A stretch of 64,000 nucleotides of DNA, taken from assembly GCF_022554085.1 (NCBI RefSeq), contig NZ_JAKFYR010000007.1, forward strand, positions 158,914 through 222,913, given 5' to 3'. This document shows positions 28,214 to 39,066 of the stretch, one piece after another (position 1 is the stretch's first letter; every line of letters begins with the position of its first letter). A program made the translations under genes and the position numbers. The notes below the pieces were generated by a model. It was not told the origin of the DNA. It saw nothing but the letters and a program-made list of their open reading frames with translations, and searched no databases. The stretch is from Rhodococcus sp. CH91 (lineage in GTDB: Bacteria > Actinomycetota > Actinomycetes > Mycobacteriales > Mycobacteriaceae).

Positions 28214-30496
28214 ATGGCCGAGCACAATCTCTGGGTCCGACCGATCGAGGAGGTGGGCGCCGCCGACGCGCCCACGATCGGAGGGAAATCCGCGAACCTG
28301 GGAGAACTCACTCGCGCAGGCTTCCCGGTGCCTGCCGCATTCGCTGTCACCACCGACGCCTATCTCGACGCGATGGACGCCGCGGGGGTCCGCGCCGAGC
28401 TGGCGGCCGCGGCGGTGCCCGATCCCGACATCGACGACGCCACATTGATCAGCACGTCCGCCGCACTCGCGGCCCTGGTCACCGACGCGACCGTCCCCGA
28501 CGCGATGCGCACGGTGATCGTGTCCGCCTACGAGCGGCTCGGTCCGGACGTGCCGGTGGCGGTACGTTCGTCGGCGCCGGCCGAGGACGCCTCGGACACC
28601 TCGTTCGCCGGGATCCACGAGTCGTACACGAACATCGTCGGTGCCGACGCCGTGATCCGTGCGGTGCAGGCCTGCTGGGCGTCGCTGTGGTCGGAACGGG
28701 CACGAACCTATCGCGGACTGCGTGGGGTGACCGACGAACCGTCCATCGCCGTGGTCGTCCAGGTGATGGTGAAATCCGAGTCGTCCGGGGTGGCGTTCAC
28801 CGCCGATCCCCGCACCGGTGATGTCGACCGCATCGTGGTCGAAGCGGCGCTCGGTCTCGGCGAGGTCGTCGTCGGTGGGCAGGTCGAGCCCGACACCTAT
28901 GTGGTCGCCAAGGACACCTTCGAGGTGCTCGACGTGCACCTCGGCCGTCAGGAGTTCCGGATCGAGTCCACCGACAGCGGGGACAGCCGTGTCTCCGTCG
29001 ATCCCGCCCGGCGCATCCGGGTGCTCGACGACGAGCGACTCGGGCGCGTCGCGCGCATGGCCGCGCGAATCGAGAAACACTACGGACACCCTCAGGACCT
29101 CGAGTTCGCGTTCGCGGAGGACGAGTTGTGGATCGTGCAGACCCGCCCGATCACGACACTCGACCCGCCCACGTCCGCCGTGTCGTCGGGGAACGGCGAT
29201 GCACGACCGCTGCTGACCGGCCTCGGAGCCGGCCCCGGGACGGCGACCGGTCGTGTCCGGGTTCTGCACGAACTCTCCGACGGTAAGCGCCTGGGCGCCG
29301 GGGAGATCATCGTTGCACCCATGACGCGTCCGGACTGGTTGCCGATCCTGCGACGCGCGGGTGGCATCGTCACCGACGGCGGTGGCATCACCTGCCACGC
29401 CGCGATCGTCGGACGGGAACTCGGCAAACCCGTCGTGGTCGGGACACGCGCCGCCACCACCGACCTGCGCGACGGGCAGGTGATCACTGTGGACGGTGAC
29501 GCCGGGGTGGTGTTCGACGGCGACGTCTCCGCCGCGGTCCGCCCAGCCACGACCGTCTCCGCGCCGGTGCGCTCGGATGGCCCCACAACAGTCACGGCGA
29601 CCGCGGTCTACGTCAATCTTGCGACCCCGGACGCCGCGGAGTCGGTCGCCGCGACGGATGTCGACGGCGTCGGCCTTCTGAGGGCCGAATTCATGATCAC
29701 CGAGGCTCTCGCGGGTGAGCACCCCTCACATATGATCGCGCAAGGCCGCCGCGAGGAGTACGTCGAGAAGATGGCGGAAGGCGTCGCGACGATCGCGGCT
29801 GCGTTCGCGCCGCGTCCGGTCGTGTACCGGGCGATCGACCTGCGCAGCAACGAATTCGCCGATCTCGAAGGAGGCGAGGTCGAGCCCGAGGAGCAGAATC
29901 CGATGATCGGTTATCGCGGATGTTTCCGCTACGTGCGAGACCCCGATCTGTTCTCGCTGGACCTCGATGTGCTGCACCGCGTTCGGAACGCGCATCCGAA
30001 CGTGCACCTGATGATCCCGTTCGTGCGTACCCGCTGGGAACTGCGGGAATGCCTCGCGCAGCTCGACCGGCACCCACTCGGGTCCGACCCGCGCATGCTG
30101 CGGTGGATCATGGCCGAGGTGCCGTCCGTCGTCTACTGGCTGCCGGAGTACGCGAAGCTCGGCATCCACGGGGTCTCCATCGGCAGCAACGACCTCACGC
30201 AACTGATGCTCGGCGTGGATCGGGACTCGGAGGTCTGCAAGGACCTCTTCGACGCCATGGACCCGGCCGTCCTCGACGCGATCGATCGGATCATCGAACG
30301 AGCATCAGCGGCCGGGTTGACGACCTCGTTGTGCGGTCAGGCAGTCTCGACGAGTACCGACTTCGCCGAGCATCTCGTGCGGCGCGGGATCACCTCGGTG
30401 TCCGTCACACCCGACGCCGCGGTGCAGACGAGACGGACCGTCGCCCGTGCCGAACAGCGCATCCTCGTCGACAGGGCCCGCGACGCCGATGGGTGA
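28214..30496 (+). CDS. ppsA: Phosphoenolpyruvate synthase (pyruvate, water dikinase)
   Basis: A 760-residue three-domain enzyme that converts pyruvate and ATP to phosphoenolpyruvate, AMP and phosphate, allowing gluconeogenesis. The N-terminal ATP-grasp domain begins with IGGKSANLGELTRAGFPVP. The swivelling phosphohistidine domain has His395 in GGGITCHAAIVGRELGKP. The C-terminal barrel includes LLRAEFMI, the GYRGCFR stretch, SIGSNDLTQLMLGVDRD and the catalytic Cys707 in SLCGQAVS. ATG 28214 follows GGGGAG. The enzyme runs opposite to pyruvate kinase at the window start. Confidence 0.94.
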   Translation: MAEHNLWVRPIEEVGAADAPTIGGKSANLGELTRAGFPVPAAFAVTTDAYLDAMDAAGVRAELAAAAVPDPDIDDATLISTSAALAALVTDATVPDAMRTVIVSAYERLGPDVPVAVRSSAPAEDASDTSFAGIHESYTNIVGADAVIRAVQACWASLWSERARTYRGLRGVTDEPSIAVVVQVMVKSESSGVAFTADPRTGDVDRIVVEAALGLGEVVVGGQVEPDTYVVAKDTFEVLDVHLGRQEFRIESTDSGDSRVSVDPARRIRVLDDERLGRVARMAARIEKHYGHPQDLEFAFAEDELWIVQTRPITTLDPPTSAVSSGNGDARPLLTGLGAGPGTATGRVRVLHELSDGKRLGAGEIIVAPMTRPDWLPILRRAGGIVTDGGGITCHAAIVGRELGKPVVVGTRAATTDLRDGQVITVDGDAGVVFDGDVSAAVRPATTVSAPVRSDGPTTVTATAVYVNLATPDAAESVAATDVDGVGLLRAEFMITEALAGEHPSHMIAQGRREEYVEKMAEGVATIAAAFAPRPVVYRAIDLRSNEFADLEGGEVEPEEQNPMIGYRGCFRYVRDPDLFSLDLDVLHRVRNAHPNVHLMIPFVRTRWELRECLAQLDRHPLGSDPRMLRWIMAEVPSVVYWLPEYAKLGIHGVSIGSNDLTQLMLGVDRDSEVCKDLFDAMDPAVLDAIDRIIERASAAGLTTSLCGQAVSTSTDFAEHLVRRGITSVSVTPDAAVQTRRTVARAEQRILVDRARDADG

Positions 30497-30532
30497 TCGG
30501 CGCCGATAGCAGCAGACGCCCCCAGCAGTCGG

Positions 30533-30551
30533 ACACCACGGATAGTGGTGT
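30533..30551. terminator. Hairpin between convergent pps and hypothetical gene
   Basis: ACACCAC at 30533-30539 and GTGGTGT at 30545-30551 form a perfect 7-bp stem with a five-base loop in the 59-bp gap between two convergent genes. It could serve both strands. No U-tract is present. Confidence 0.45.
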
Positions 30552-30555
30552 GCCG

Positions 30556-30888
30556 TCATCGCATCCGCAGTGGACGACGGTAGGTCAGATCCCAGAGTTC
30601 GGTTCCGTGCCCGACCTGCGTCCACCCGTCGTCCTCGATCCGTTGCTGCAACTCGGCGAGACTTTCGTGCAGTCCCGGAACCCACTCCTCACGCGGAGAT
30701 TCGTATCCCCATCCGCGCGGTACGGGAAATGTCGGACCCCGATAGCGCGGTTCCTCGCCGACGACCCCGACGAATCGCATATAGGCGTTACCCGATTGGG
30801 AGGACAGGGTCGCGAACAGTGCGGCCCACCAGTGCCGGGCGCCGACCTCCTCCAGTTCCACCCGCAATGTCTCGTTGTCGTCGGGCAT
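30556..30888 (-). CDS. Hypothetical protein, 110 residues
   Basis: A soluble, tryptophan-rich 110-residue protein (ARHWWAALFATLSSQ, GWGYESPREEW, TELWDLTYRRP). The ATG at 30888 has AAGGAG at correct spacing, and codon usage matches its neighbours, so the gene looks real. I do not recognise the family. It stands alone: convergent with pps, with about 200 empty bases before the next gene on the same strand. Confidence 0.7.
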   Translation of the reverse strand: MPDDNETLRVELEEVGARHWWAALFATLSSQSGNAYMRFVGVVGEEPRYRGPTFPVPRGWGYESPREEWVPGLHESLAELQQRIEDDGWTQVGHGTELWDLTYRRPLRMR

Positions 30889-31093
30889 GTCGTTCTCCTT
30901 CTCCGATGACCGGCCGGGCCCTGGCTGCCGGGCTGCGATATCCGCCCCTGTACGACGATCACGCGTGCGCACGGGCGGCGAGATCGATATGACGAAACCG
31001 AAACACACAGAGCCTCGTACCTGGGCGACCACGAACACGGGAGGAAACGCGTACAGCTTCGCGATCCTGCTTCGGCGGAGCCCGCTACGACCG

Positions 31094-32527
31094 TCACCCC
31101 GTGCGGAGTGACGCTCGAAGGGGTGTGTAGTTCCGGGAATCGAATGTTCTCGTGTTCAGGCGGTAGCGCCATGTGGGTCCGGGCCAGATGGAGCGGTTGA
31201 GTCCTTCGCGGTCGAGATACCAGCTGTGGCAGCCGCCCCGGGTCCACGTGGTCGCAGCCGAGTCGCGGTGGACGCGTGCGGTGGATCGGTCGTGCGCTTC
31301 TGCGCGTACGACCAGTGCGTCGACGCCGGCACGGTCGGTGGCGTCGAGTGCGGCTGCGATGTAGCGAAATTGGCATTCGAGCATGAACAGCAGGGATGTG
31401 TGACCGACTCCGGTGTTCGGTCCACCGAGGAGGAAGGCGTTGGGTAACCCGGCGACGGTGATGCCCAGATGTGCTGTGGCTCCGTCGCGCGCCCAGATCT
31501 CCTGCAGCGTCGTCCCGTTCCGGCCGTGGATCGGCATCCGCATCAGGGCTGCGGAGACCCGGAATCCGGTGGCGTGGACGAGGACGTCGATCTCGTGCCG
31601 GCGTCCGTCGGCGGTGTGGACGGAGTCGCCGGTGAGTTCGGTGACGGGGGAGGTCACCAGGCTGGTGGCAGGGTGGTTCAGTGCGGGATAGAAGGTGTCG
31701 GAGAAGACGATGCGCTTGCAGCCGATCCGATAGGACGGGGTCAGGGCCTGTCGTAGGCCGGGGTCGGGGACCTGTCCGTGAAGGTGGCGCAGGGCACGAG
31801 CCTCGAGGGCTGCGCGGTGTCGCTTCGAGCCGGTCAGCGCGGGCACGAGGGTTTCGTTGCGCCAGTATTCGACGGCTCGTCGCGCACGGTGGGGCAGTGG
31901 GAGCCGGGTGCGGGGCCGCGGGAGGACCCAGGCGGGGGTGCGCTGGAACACCGTGACCCGGCTACCGAGATCGGTGAGGGCCGGGATCACCTGAGCGGCG
32001 CTGGCGCCGGTGCCCACGACACCGACACGTGCCTCCGTCAGGTCGAGATCGTGGTTCCAGCGGGCGGTGTGCAGCACGGGGCCGGTGAAGGTGCCGGGGA
32101 TGCGGGGAATGCGGGGAGTGTCGAGTGCGCCTGTGGCCAGGACGAGGAATCGGGCGCGCACTGTGGCGGTGTGGGTACGGATGTGCCAGCGGGCCTCGTC
32201 TTCGTCCCATCGGCAGTCGATGACCTCGGCGCGATAATCGAGCCGGGCGGTCCGTCGGACCTGGTCGGCGAGATGCCGTGTGTGGTCCAGGATGTCGTGT
32301 TGTCCGGCGCGTCCGCTGCTCCAGCCGGGCAGCCGCGTGAAGGAGTAGCTGTACAGGGCGGGGTGGATGTCGCATTCGCATCCGGGATAGGTGTTCTCGC
32401 GCCAGGTGCCGCCCGGGCCGGCACTGCGTTCGAGGACGTGCACTGTGCGTCCTCTGGCGGCGAGGTGGAGGGCGGCGCCGAGCCCGGCGAGGCCGGCTCC
32501 GACGACGAGTACTTCGGTGTCGATCAC
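31094..32527 (-). CDS. Flavin-dependent monooxygenase (FMO/Baeyer-Villiger type)
   Basis: An FAD- and NADPH-dependent oxygenase, 477 residues from GTG 32527. The N-terminal FAD Rossmann motif is VVGAGLAGLGAAL, followed by GGTWRENTYPGCECDI, and a second nucleotide-binding motif VGVVGTGASAAQVIPAL; HATGF marks the C-terminal FAD-contacting block. It could oxidise ketones or hydroxylate heteroatoms; the substrate cannot be told. A longer start at GTG 32569 is possible, but it would overlap the ATPase gene and code across a palindromic operator and promoter. GTG 32527 lies six bases after AACACT, so a leaderless start fits better. Confidence 0.85.
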   Translation of the reverse strand: MIDTEVLVVGAGLAGLGAALHLAARGRTVHVLERSAGPGGTWRENTYPGCECDIHPALYSYSFTRLPGWSSGRAGQHDILDHTRHLADQVRRTARLDYRAEVIDCRWDEDEARWHIRTHTATVRARFLVLATGALDTPRIPRIPGTFTGPVLHTARWNHDLDLTEARVGVVGTGASAAQVIPALTDLGSRVTVFQRTPAWVLPRPRTRLPLPHRARRAVEYWRNETLVPALTGSKRHRAALEARALRHLHGQVPDPGLRQALTPSYRIGCKRIVFSDTFYPALNHPATSLVTSPVTELTGDSVHTADGRRHEIDVLVHATGFRVSAALMRMPIHGRNGTTLQEIWARDGATAHLGITVAGLPNAFLLGGPNTGVGHTSLLFMLECQFRYIAAALDATDRAGVDALVVRAEAHDRSTARVHRDSAATTWTRGGCHSWYLDREGLNRSIWPGPTWRYRLNTRTFDSRNYTPLRASLRTG

Positions 32528-32561
32528 TTGAACAGTGTTCAATAACTGCGGTTGCCAGTCA
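32528..32561 (-). promoter_or_regulatory. Leaderless promoter and 15-bp operator of the monooxygenase
   Basis: On the minus strand TTGACT, 17 bases and AACACT place transcription at the GTG codon 32527. A perfect palindrome TTGAACA-C-TGTTCAA occupies 32542-32528, overlapping the -10 and abutting the start codon. This is a typical arrangement for TetR-type repression. No TetR gene is adjacent, so a distant regulator is assumed. Confidence 0.55.
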
Positions 32562-35342
32562 AAATTCACCGTCTCCGCGATGCGCCGAGTCCGTTCGTCG
32601 AGTCCGCGTCCACCAGCGGAAGGCCTCGTCGCATCCCCACACGATGACCGGCAGGGGAAGCAGCAGTGCGAGCAACCATGCAGGCGGGACCGCGGTGCCG
32701 AAGACGGACTGCAGCGGTGGAATGGTCACCACAGCCGCAGCGAACACGATCTCGAAGACGATGCCCCAGATCAGCATCCGGTTCGTCGTGAATCCGATTT
32801 GCGCGAGTGAACTGCGGCTGGTCCGGGCGGCCATCGCGGTGCCGATCTGGCAGGCCACGATGCCGAGGAAGGTCATCGTCGTTGCCTGTTCCCAGGTGTG
32901 ATGGAGGGCTCCGGTGCCGGTGTCCGCTCCGAAGGTCCATCCACCGTCGAGGAGGGTGAGCAGGAACAGCCCCATCACCAGGAGAGCGGAGACCCCGCCG
33001 AGCAGGCCCCAGGACCGGGCGAGCATGGGTCCGGTGATCACCGATTGTGTTCGCGGCCGCGGCGGACGATCCATCAGGTCGGGCTCGGGGTTCTCCCGGC
33101 CGAGCGCGAGTGCCGGAAGTGTCTCCGTGCCGAGGTCCACGGCGAGGATCTGCATGATGGTCAGGGGCAGGGGGATCCCGCCGCTGGTGAGCGCATAGGC
33201 GAGAAACGGTACGACTTCGGGTGTGGCGTGCGCGAAGATGTAGACGATGAACTTGCGGACGTTGTCGTAGACGCGTCGACCCGCTTCGATGGCGCCGACG
33301 ATCGTGGCGAAATCGTCGTCGACGAGGACCATGACGGCAGCTTCCCGCGCCACATCCGTGCCCGACCGGCCCATCGCCACACCGATGTCGGCCTGACGCA
33401 GGGCCGGTGCGTCGTTGGCGCCGTCGCCGGTCATGGCGACGATGTGCCCCGACTTCTGAAGAGCATCGGTGATACGCAGTTTCGTCTCCGGCGAGCTGCG
33501 AGCGAAGACGATCTCGTCGCTCCCCGCGAGCGCCGCGTCGAGTTCGCGATCGGACATCGCGTCCGCTTCCGGTCCTCCGATCACGCGCAGGCCACCCCGG
33601 CCGATGTGCACGCTCTCGGCGATGCCCCGGGCGGTGAGCGCATGGTCACCGGTGACGACGATCAGTCGGATTCCTGCCGTATGGCATCGATCCACGGCGT
33701 CGGCGACTTCGGGGCGGGGCGGATCGATCATGGCGGCGACACCGAGCAGCGTCGAGCCCTGTTCCGCTTGCTCGCGGACGAGGTTCTCGGACATCTCGTC
33801 CGGCGGGAGGGCGCGTTCGGCCAGTGCCAGCAGACGCCGGCCTCGGCGTGCCCAGTCGTCGACGACTCGCTCGATCGTCGCGCGATCCGCGTCCGTCAAC
33901 GGTCTCGCGACGGATGCCTCGGCGATGTGAGTGCAGCGGGCCAGTAGCTCTTCGGGGGCACCTTTGGTGTGTACGACGGTCGTCGTGCCGACGCGGTCCA
34001 CCGTCGACATTCGTCGCAGGGTCGGATCGAAACCGAACTGCGCCAGCCTGTCGTCCTTGCTGCGGTGAGGGTCGATGCCGAGTCGCGCGGCGGCTCGCAG
34101 CAGCGCAAGTTCGGTGGGATCGCCGATGCCGGTGCTGCCCTCGTCCTCCTCGGATCCTGCCGCGCCCGCGGACGCCGCGAGCTCGGCATTGCTGCACCAC
34201 ACCGCCGCCCGCAACAGCCGTTCGGATACCGGGCTCGGTGTGGGAGGCGTGCGTGGGACGTCGAGGTCGGTGACGCCGTCGCTCGTCCACATCCCGGCGA
34301 CCGTCATCCGGTTCACCGTCAAGGTGCCCGTCTTGTCGGTACAGATGACGCTCGTCGAGCCGAGTGTCTCGACGGCCGAGATCCGTTTGACCAGCGCACC
34401 GCGCCGGGCCAGCAGACGCACCCCGACGGCGAGCGCGAGGGTGATCGTGGGAAGCAGCCCCTCCGGGACGTTGGCCACGATCAATCCGATTGCGAAGGTC
34501 ACCGAATCGGAGAGGGACAATCCGGCCAGCGTGCCGAGCGGAATGAAGGCGACACCCATCCCGAGGGCCACGAAGGCGATCAGCCGGGCGACACGCTTGA
34601 CCTGCTTCTCGAGTGGGCTCTCCTGATGCCCGCCACGTTGGGACAGCGCGGCGATCCGGCCGAGTTCGGTGTGCATACCGGTGGCGAACACCACGGCCGT
34701 CGCGTCCCCGGTGACACAGCTGGTGCCGCTGAACACCACGTCACGCGCATGGACCAGGGGCACCTGACTGTCGGCGCTGTCGGCGCTCACGCGCACGGGC
34801 GTCGACTCACCGGTCAGCGTCGAAGCGTCGATCTCCGCCAGGCCGTCGAGCAGTCGTGCGTCGGCGGAGACCCGATCACCTTCGGAGACCATGATGACGT
34901 CGCCCGGTACCAGTTCCCGTGCATCGATCTCCGCTTCGGTGTCGTCGCGCAGGACTCGTGCACGTTGGGGCAGGTAGGCGGCGAGGGCTTCGACCGCGCG
35001 ATCGGCGTGGCGTTCCTGCACGAATGCGAATGCGGCGTTCAGGGCGATGACGACCACGATCGCAATGGACAGGGGGATCGAGGACGAGACCGCGGCAAGG
35101 GCGGCCGCAACCCACAGCAGCAGGGCGAGGGGATGCACGAGTTGCCGGCCCAGGGCACGAAACCAGCCTTCGCTCGGGCGGCGCACCAGCTCGTTGCCGC
35201 CGAATATGCCCATCCGGCGTTGCGCCTCACGTGTGGACAGGCCGGTACGGGACGATCGCAGGTCCCGCAGCAGACGGTCGAGCGACTCGAGAGGATCGAC
35301 GAGTGGGTCTCGCGCGCCCTCGCCGGTCTTCGCAGCAGTCAC
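32559..35342 (-). CDS. P2-type cation-transporting ATPase
   Basis: A 927-residue P-type ATPase. The actuator motif LTGES is at residues 176-180, the ion-site PEGL motif in helix 4 at 293-296, the phosphorylated Asp336 in the DKTGT motif, KGAPE in the nucleotide domain, and [11 protein letters not shown] in the hinge. Helix 6 has [15 protein letters not shown], which resembles Na+/K+ and Ca2+ pumps more than heavy-metal pumps; no N-terminal metal-binding CxxC is seen. The M. tuberculosis CtpF group is a possible match. The exact ion is uncertain. The monooxygenase gene follows on the same strand but seems to have its own promoter. Confidence 0.9.
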   Translation of the reverse strand: MTAAKTGEGARDPLVDPLESLDRLLRDLRSSRTGLSTREAQRRMGIFGGNELVRRPSEGWFRALGRQLVHPLALLLWVAAALAAVSSSIPLSIAIVVVIALNAAFAFVQERHADRAVEALAAYLPQRARVLRDDTEAEIDARELVPGDVIMVSEGDRVSADARLLDGLAEIDASTLTGESTPVRVSADSADSQVPLVHARDVVFSGTSCVTGDATAVVFATGMHTELGRIAALSQRGGHQESPLEKQVKRVARLIAFVALGMGVAFIPLGTLAGLSLSDSVTFAIGLIVANVPEGLLPTITLALAVGVRLLARRGALVKRISAVETLGSTSVICTDKTGTLTVNRMTVAGMWTSDGVTDLDVPRTPPTPSPVSERLLRAAVWCSNAELAASAGAAGSEEDEGSTGIGDPTELALLRAAARLGIDPHRSKDDRLAQFGFDPTLRRMSTVDRVGTTTVVHTKGAPEELLARCTHIAEASVARPLTDADRATIERVVDDWARRGRRLLALAERALPPDEMSENLVREQAEQGSTLLGVAAMIDPPRPEVADAVDRCHTAGIRLIVVTGDHALTARGIAESVHIGRGGLRVIGGPEADAMSDRELDAALAGSDEIVFARSSPETKLRITDALQKSGHIVAMTGDGANDAPALRQADIGVAMGRSGTDVAREAAVMVLVDDDFATIVGAIEAGRRVYDNVRKFIVYIFAHATPEVVPFLAYALTSGGIPLPLTIMQILAVDLGTETLPALALGRENPEPDLMDRPPRPRTQSVITGPMLARSWGLLGGVSALLVMGLFLLTLLDGGWTFGADTGTGALHHTWEQATTMTFLGIVACQIGTAMAARTSRSSLAQIGFTTNRMLIWGIVFEIVFAAAVVTIPPLQSVFGTAVPPAWLLALLLPLPVIVWGCDEAFRWWTRTRRTDSAHRGDGEF

Positions 35343-35444
35343 CGGATCCCACCTCCCGTCGCCTCGCGCCGATAGGTGCGGTGGCCTCTCGAGATCCGGT
35401 CGAGGCGAATCCGGTCCCTCATATCCTCGACCGGGCGGTGATCG

Positions 35445-36335
35445 TCAGGTGCTGCCGTTCTCCGCGAGACCTGCCCTGCGCCGGGTCGCCTCGGTGATCG
35501 CGGACCAGTCCTGGCGACCCTGCCCGTGCGCGAGAGCATCGACGAAGACGTCTTCGAGCACGCTGCCGAAGGGCAATGTGACGTCGGCCCCGCGCGCCTG
35601 GGCTCGCGCGAGACGCACATCCTTCAATCCCAGCGCCAAACCGAATCCGGTCGGCTCGTACGTGCGGCGGGAGATCATCCGCCCGTACCCCTCGTAGACC
35701 ACACCGGGGAACAGGCTGTCGTTCATGATGTCCATCAACAACTCCGGCGATCCCCCCACCTTCTCGGCGATCGTCGTCGCCTCGGCGATCGCCTGCAGCG
35801 CGTTGGCGATCAGATAGTTGCCGAGGACCTTCATGATGTTGGCCTGCCTGGGATCCTCGCCGATCCGCCACGTCCGGCGGCCGATGACCTCGAGCAGTGG
35901 AGCCACTTCGTCTACTGCATCGGGATCACCCGCAGCGAGGACCGTGAGATTGCCCGCCTCGGCCACTTCCGCGCGGCCGAAGACCGGCGAGGCGACGTAG
36001 CGCACCCCGATCCCTGCCAGTGCCTCCGCGGCGTGGGTCGCCATCTCGGGGCTCACCGTGGCGAGGTTCACGTGGACGGAACCCGGTTGCATCGCGGCCA
36101 GCGCATCGGACGACAGGACCGTGCCGGCGAACGCATGGTCGTCGGCCAGCGCACTGCACGAGACGGGCACATGCAGCGCCTCCGTCGGCGAGACGACTTC
36201 CCGGGCACCGTACTCGACGACACTGCCGGCCTTGCCCGGGCTCCGGTTCCACACGAGGACGGTGTTTCCGACCCGTGCCATGTTGCGAGCCATCGGCGTG
36301 CCCATCGTGCCGAGTCCCAGAAATCCGATTTCCAC
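35445..36335 (-). CDS. NAD(P)-dependent 3-hydroxyisobutyrate-dehydrogenase-like enzyme
   Basis: A 296-residue beta-hydroxyacid dehydrogenase. The N-terminal nucleotide-binding motif is [13 protein letters not shown], and the catalytic lysine is Lys169 in [13 protein letters not shown]. The substrate-site motif usually written DAPVSGG is replaced by [12 protein letters not shown], a form found in plant-type glyoxylate/succinic semialdehyde reductases and related imine reductases. It may therefore reduce a semialdehyde or an imine instead of 3-hydroxyisobutyrate. The gene is divergent from the ABC exporter operon, with CTTCCC-ATC-GGGAAG (36345-36359) just upstream of its start. Confidence 0.8.
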   Translation of the reverse strand: MEIGFLGLGTMGTPMARNMARVGNTVLVWNRSPGKAGSVVEYGAREVVSPTEALHVPVSCSALADDHAFAGTVLSSDALAAMQPGSVHVNLATVSPEMATHAAEALAGIGVRYVASPVFGRAEVAEAGNLTVLAAGDPDAVDEVAPLLEVIGRRTWRIGEDPRQANIMKVLGNYLIANALQAIAEATTIAEKVGGSPELLMDIMNDSLFPGVVYEGYGRMISRRTYEPTGFGLALGLKDVRLARAQARGADVTLPFGSVLEDVFVDALAHGQGRQDWSAITEATRRRAGLAENGST

Positions 36336-36467
36336 AGCAGAGTCCTTCCCATCGGGAAGCGCATGACGGCGAAGTCCACTCTAACGCCGCCGATCGACGC
36401 TCGTGGGCGGTCGACGGAAGTGGAGAACACCCCGCTCGCCCCGCGAGATGGGGGTACCCTCGGCACC

Positions 36468-37400
36468 GTGTCCACGGCGGTGGCGGTGAATCAGCTCGTC
36501 AAGACATTCGGCACCACCCGTGCGCTCGACGGTCTCCGTCTCGAGGTCCGCGCCGGTGAAGTACACGGTTTCCTGGGTCCCAACGGGTCCGGCAAGTCGA
36601 CGACGATCCGCATCCTTCTCGGTCTGCTCCGCGCCGACTCGGGACAGGTGAGGGTGCTCGGCGGCGATCCGTGGCGGGACGCGGTCCCGCTGCACCGGCG
36701 CCTCGCCTACGTGCCGGGCGACGTCAACCTCTGGCCCAATCTGACCGGGGGAGAAGCGATCGACCTCCTGGCAGGACTTCGCGGCGGTATCGACGAGAGG
36801 CGCCGGGCCGAACTGCTCGACCGATTCGAACTGGACCCCACGAAGAAGGTGCGGACCTACTCGCGAGGCAACCGGCAGAAGGTCGCGATCATCGCAGCAC
36901 TGGCATCGGATGTGGAACTGTTCCTGTTCGACGAACCGACCTCCGGTCTCGATCCCCTCAAAGAGGAGGTCTTCCGGGGATATGTGAGTGAGGTGGTCGC
37001 GCGCGGGTGCTCGGTTCTGTTGTCGAGTCACATCCTCGCCGAGGTGGAGGCGCTGTGTGACAGGGTCACCATCATCCGTCGCGGCCGCACCGTCGAGTCG
37101 GGCACGCTCAGCGAACTACGTCATCTGACCCGCACGTCGGTGACCGCGGAGACTCTTCGTCCGGCGCACGGCCTCGAGGCGCTCGCGGGTGTGCACGACC
37201 TCGAGATGCGCGGACACCGAGTGCGTTTCGAAGTCGATACCGAGCATCTCGAACCGGTTCTGCGTGCACTGCTCGACTTCGGGCCGACGTCGCTCACCAG
37301 CACTCCGCCCACCCTCGAAGAACTGTTCCTGCGGCATTACGGTGACGACCTGCCGGGTGAACACAGCCGCTCACCTGGTTCCTCGTCCGCGCCTCGGTGA
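36468..37400 (+). CDS. ABC exporter ATP-binding protein
   Basis: A 310-residue ATPase of the drug/antibiotic exporter type. Walker A is [13 protein letters not shown], the signature is the degenerate [11 protein letters not shown], and Walker B is [13 protein letters not shown], followed by [14 protein letters not shown] start at GTG 36468, seven bases after TACCCT (36455-36460) with no ribosome binding site, suggesting a leaderless transcript; upstream in-frame ATGs would require reading through sequence lacking ABC similarity. It is followed directly by its permease. Confidence 0.88.
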   Translation: MSTAVAVNQLVKTFGTTRALDGLRLEVRAGEVHGFLGPNGSGKSTTIRILLGLLRADSGQVRVLGGDPWRDAVPLHRRLAYVPGDVNLWPNLTGGEAIDLLAGLRGGIDERRRAELLDRFELDPTKKVRTYSRGNRQKVAIIAALASDVELFLFDEPTSGLDPLKEEVFRGYVSEVVARGCSVLLSSHILAEVEALCDRVTIIRRGRTVESGTLSELRHLTRTSVTAETLRPAHGLEALAGVHDLEMRGHRVRFEVDTEHLEPVLRALLDFGPTSLTSTPPTLEELFLRHYGDDLPGEHSRSPGSSSAPR

Positions 37401-37414
37401 GGAAGCGGGATGCC

Positions 37415-39049
37415 ATGAGTGACGCCTTCGTCGGGACCGGGCACCTCATCGGCCTCGCGCTTCGCCGCGACCGTGTGCAACTCCCGATCTGGCTGGCAGC
37501 GATCACGGTCGTCTACGCCGTCTCGGTGTCGAGCCTCGAAGGGCTGTATCCGACGCAACAGGATCTGCGCATGCTCGCGGTGAGCTCTGCGGCCTCTCCG
37601 GTGGTTCTGGCCACCAACGGCCTGGTCTCGGGGGACAATCCGGGTGCGATCGTCGCCGCCCAGACGGTGTTGTTCCTGGCGCTGGGCGCCGGACTGATGA
37701 GCATGCTGGCCGTGGTGCGACACACCCGGCAGAACGAGGAGACCGGACGCGCGGAACTGGTGGGTGCCGATGTCGTCGGTCGCCGAGCCATGCTCACGGC
37801 GGCCCTGGCCGTCACCACCGGTGCGAATCTTGTGCTGGCCGTGCTGTTGACCGTGGTGTCCCTGACTTTCGGCCTGCCTGCCGCCGGGTCCGCAGCACTC
37901 GGGGTGGCCACCGGCGCCGCCGGTCTCGCATTCGCTGCCGTCGCTGCGGTGACCGCCCAGATCGCCGAGGGGGCACGCGCGGCGAACGGGCTGGCCGGTG
38001 CCGCGCTCGGCGCCGCATTTCTGCTGCGCGCGATCGGTGACAGTGCCGGCACGGTGGATCCGTCCGGCATCAGCGTCACGAGCATGTGGTTGTCGTGGTT
38101 GTCGCCGATCGGATGGGCCCAGCAGATGCGGCCGTTCGACGCGGACGAATGGCCGATTCTGCAATTGTTCGCCGTCTTCGCGGTGGTGACGATCGTGGCC
38201 GCCTATATCGTCACGGACCGGCGGGATTTCGGCGCCGGGATGGTTCAGCCGCGTCCGGGACCGGCTCGCGCCGCGGATCGGTTGCCGACCGCGTTCGGTC
38301 TCGCCTGGCGACTGCAGCGGACCACCCTTCTGTGGTGGGCGGTGGGGCTCGCGATTCTGGCCGCCACCTACGGCAGCGTGGCCGACGAGATGAACGACTT
38401 CCTCGACGAGAGCGGGGGCGTGGCCGACCTCATGAAACAACTCGGGGGAGGAGCGGACGCGCTCACCGACGCGTACTTCGCCATGATCTTCCTGACGATG
38501 GCGTTACTCACGAGTGGCTATGCGATGCAATCGGTCCTGCGCGTGCACAGCGAGGAGATCTCCGGTCGTGCCGAATTGGCGCTGACCACCGGCCTGGGGC
38601 GGGTGCGGTGGGTACTCGCTCATCTCGCCGTCGTCGTGATCGGTGTGCTGATGCTGCAGCTTCTCGTCGGAGTCGTGCTGGCGGTGACCTACGGCGCGAC
38701 GACAGGCAATATCGCTGCACCGCTGAGGGATCTGATCCCGGCAGCATTGGTGTACGTACCCGCGGTCGCGGTGGTCGCGGCGACTGCCGTGTTGTGCGCC
38801 GGGGCGCTCCCGCGTCACGGTGCTGCCGCCGCCTGGGGGATCTTCACCGTGTGGTTGCTCGTCGGTCAGCTCGGCGCAGTACTCGATCTTCCGCAGGCGG
38901 TGCTCGACCTGTCGCCGTTCATCCACGTACCCGCATTGCCGGCGGCGCCGGTGCGGGTCCTGCCCCTCGCCGTGTTGTCGGCTCTCGCGGCGGCCGTCGC
39001 GGCAGCAGGGGTTTTCGCGTTACGTCGCCGCGATCTCGTGATGCGGTGA
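37415..39049 (+). CDS. ABC exporter permease (tetronasin-resistance type)
   Basis: A 544-residue membrane protein with roughly twelve transmembrane helices in two similar halves, the second opening with LPTAFGLAWRLQRTTLLWWAVG. This duplicated arrangement is typical of the actinobacterial polyketide/ionophore exporter permeases. ATG 37415 has GAGGAAG upstream; a GTG at 37397 would give a four-base overlap with the ATPase and six more residues. Together with the ATPase it should form an efflux pump; the substrate is unknown. Confidence 0.85.
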   Translation: MSDAFVGTGHLIGLALRRDRVQLPIWLAAITVVYAVSVSSLEGLYPTQQDLRMLAVSSAASPVVLATNGLVSGDNPGAIVAAQTVLFLALGAGLMSMLAVVRHTRQNEETGRAELVGADVVGRRAMLTAALAVTTGANLVLAVLLTVVSLTFGLPAAGSAALGVATGAAGLAFAAVAAVTAQIAEGARAANGLAGAALGAAFLLRAIGDSAGTVDPSGISVTSMWLSWLSPIGWAQQMRPFDADEWPILQLFAVFAVVTIVAAYIVTDRRDFGAGMVQPRPGPARAADRLPTAFGLAWRLQRTTLLWWAVGLAILAATYGSVADEMNDFLDESGGVADLMKQLGGGADALTDAYFAMIFLTMALLTSGYAMQSVLRVHSEEISGRAELALTTGLGRVRWVLAHLAVVVIGVLMLQLLVGVVLAVTYGATTGNIAAPLRDLIPAALVYVPAVAVVAATAVLCAGALPRHGAAAAWGIFTVWLLVGQLGAVLDLPQAVLDLSPFIHVPALPAAPVRVLPLAVLSALAAAVAAAGVFALRRRDLVMR

Positions 39050-39066
39050 CGGCGGAGCCGGACGGC

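Noticed and set aside
30889-31093. Possible gene in the 205-bp gap upstream of the hypothetical protein
   Set aside because: No start with a ribosome site and no family resemblance; nothing supportable was found there.
35526-37400. A long ABC ATPase frame starting at 35526
   Set aside because: The upstream half has no similarity and runs antisense through the dehydrogenase gene; the real start is GTG 36468.
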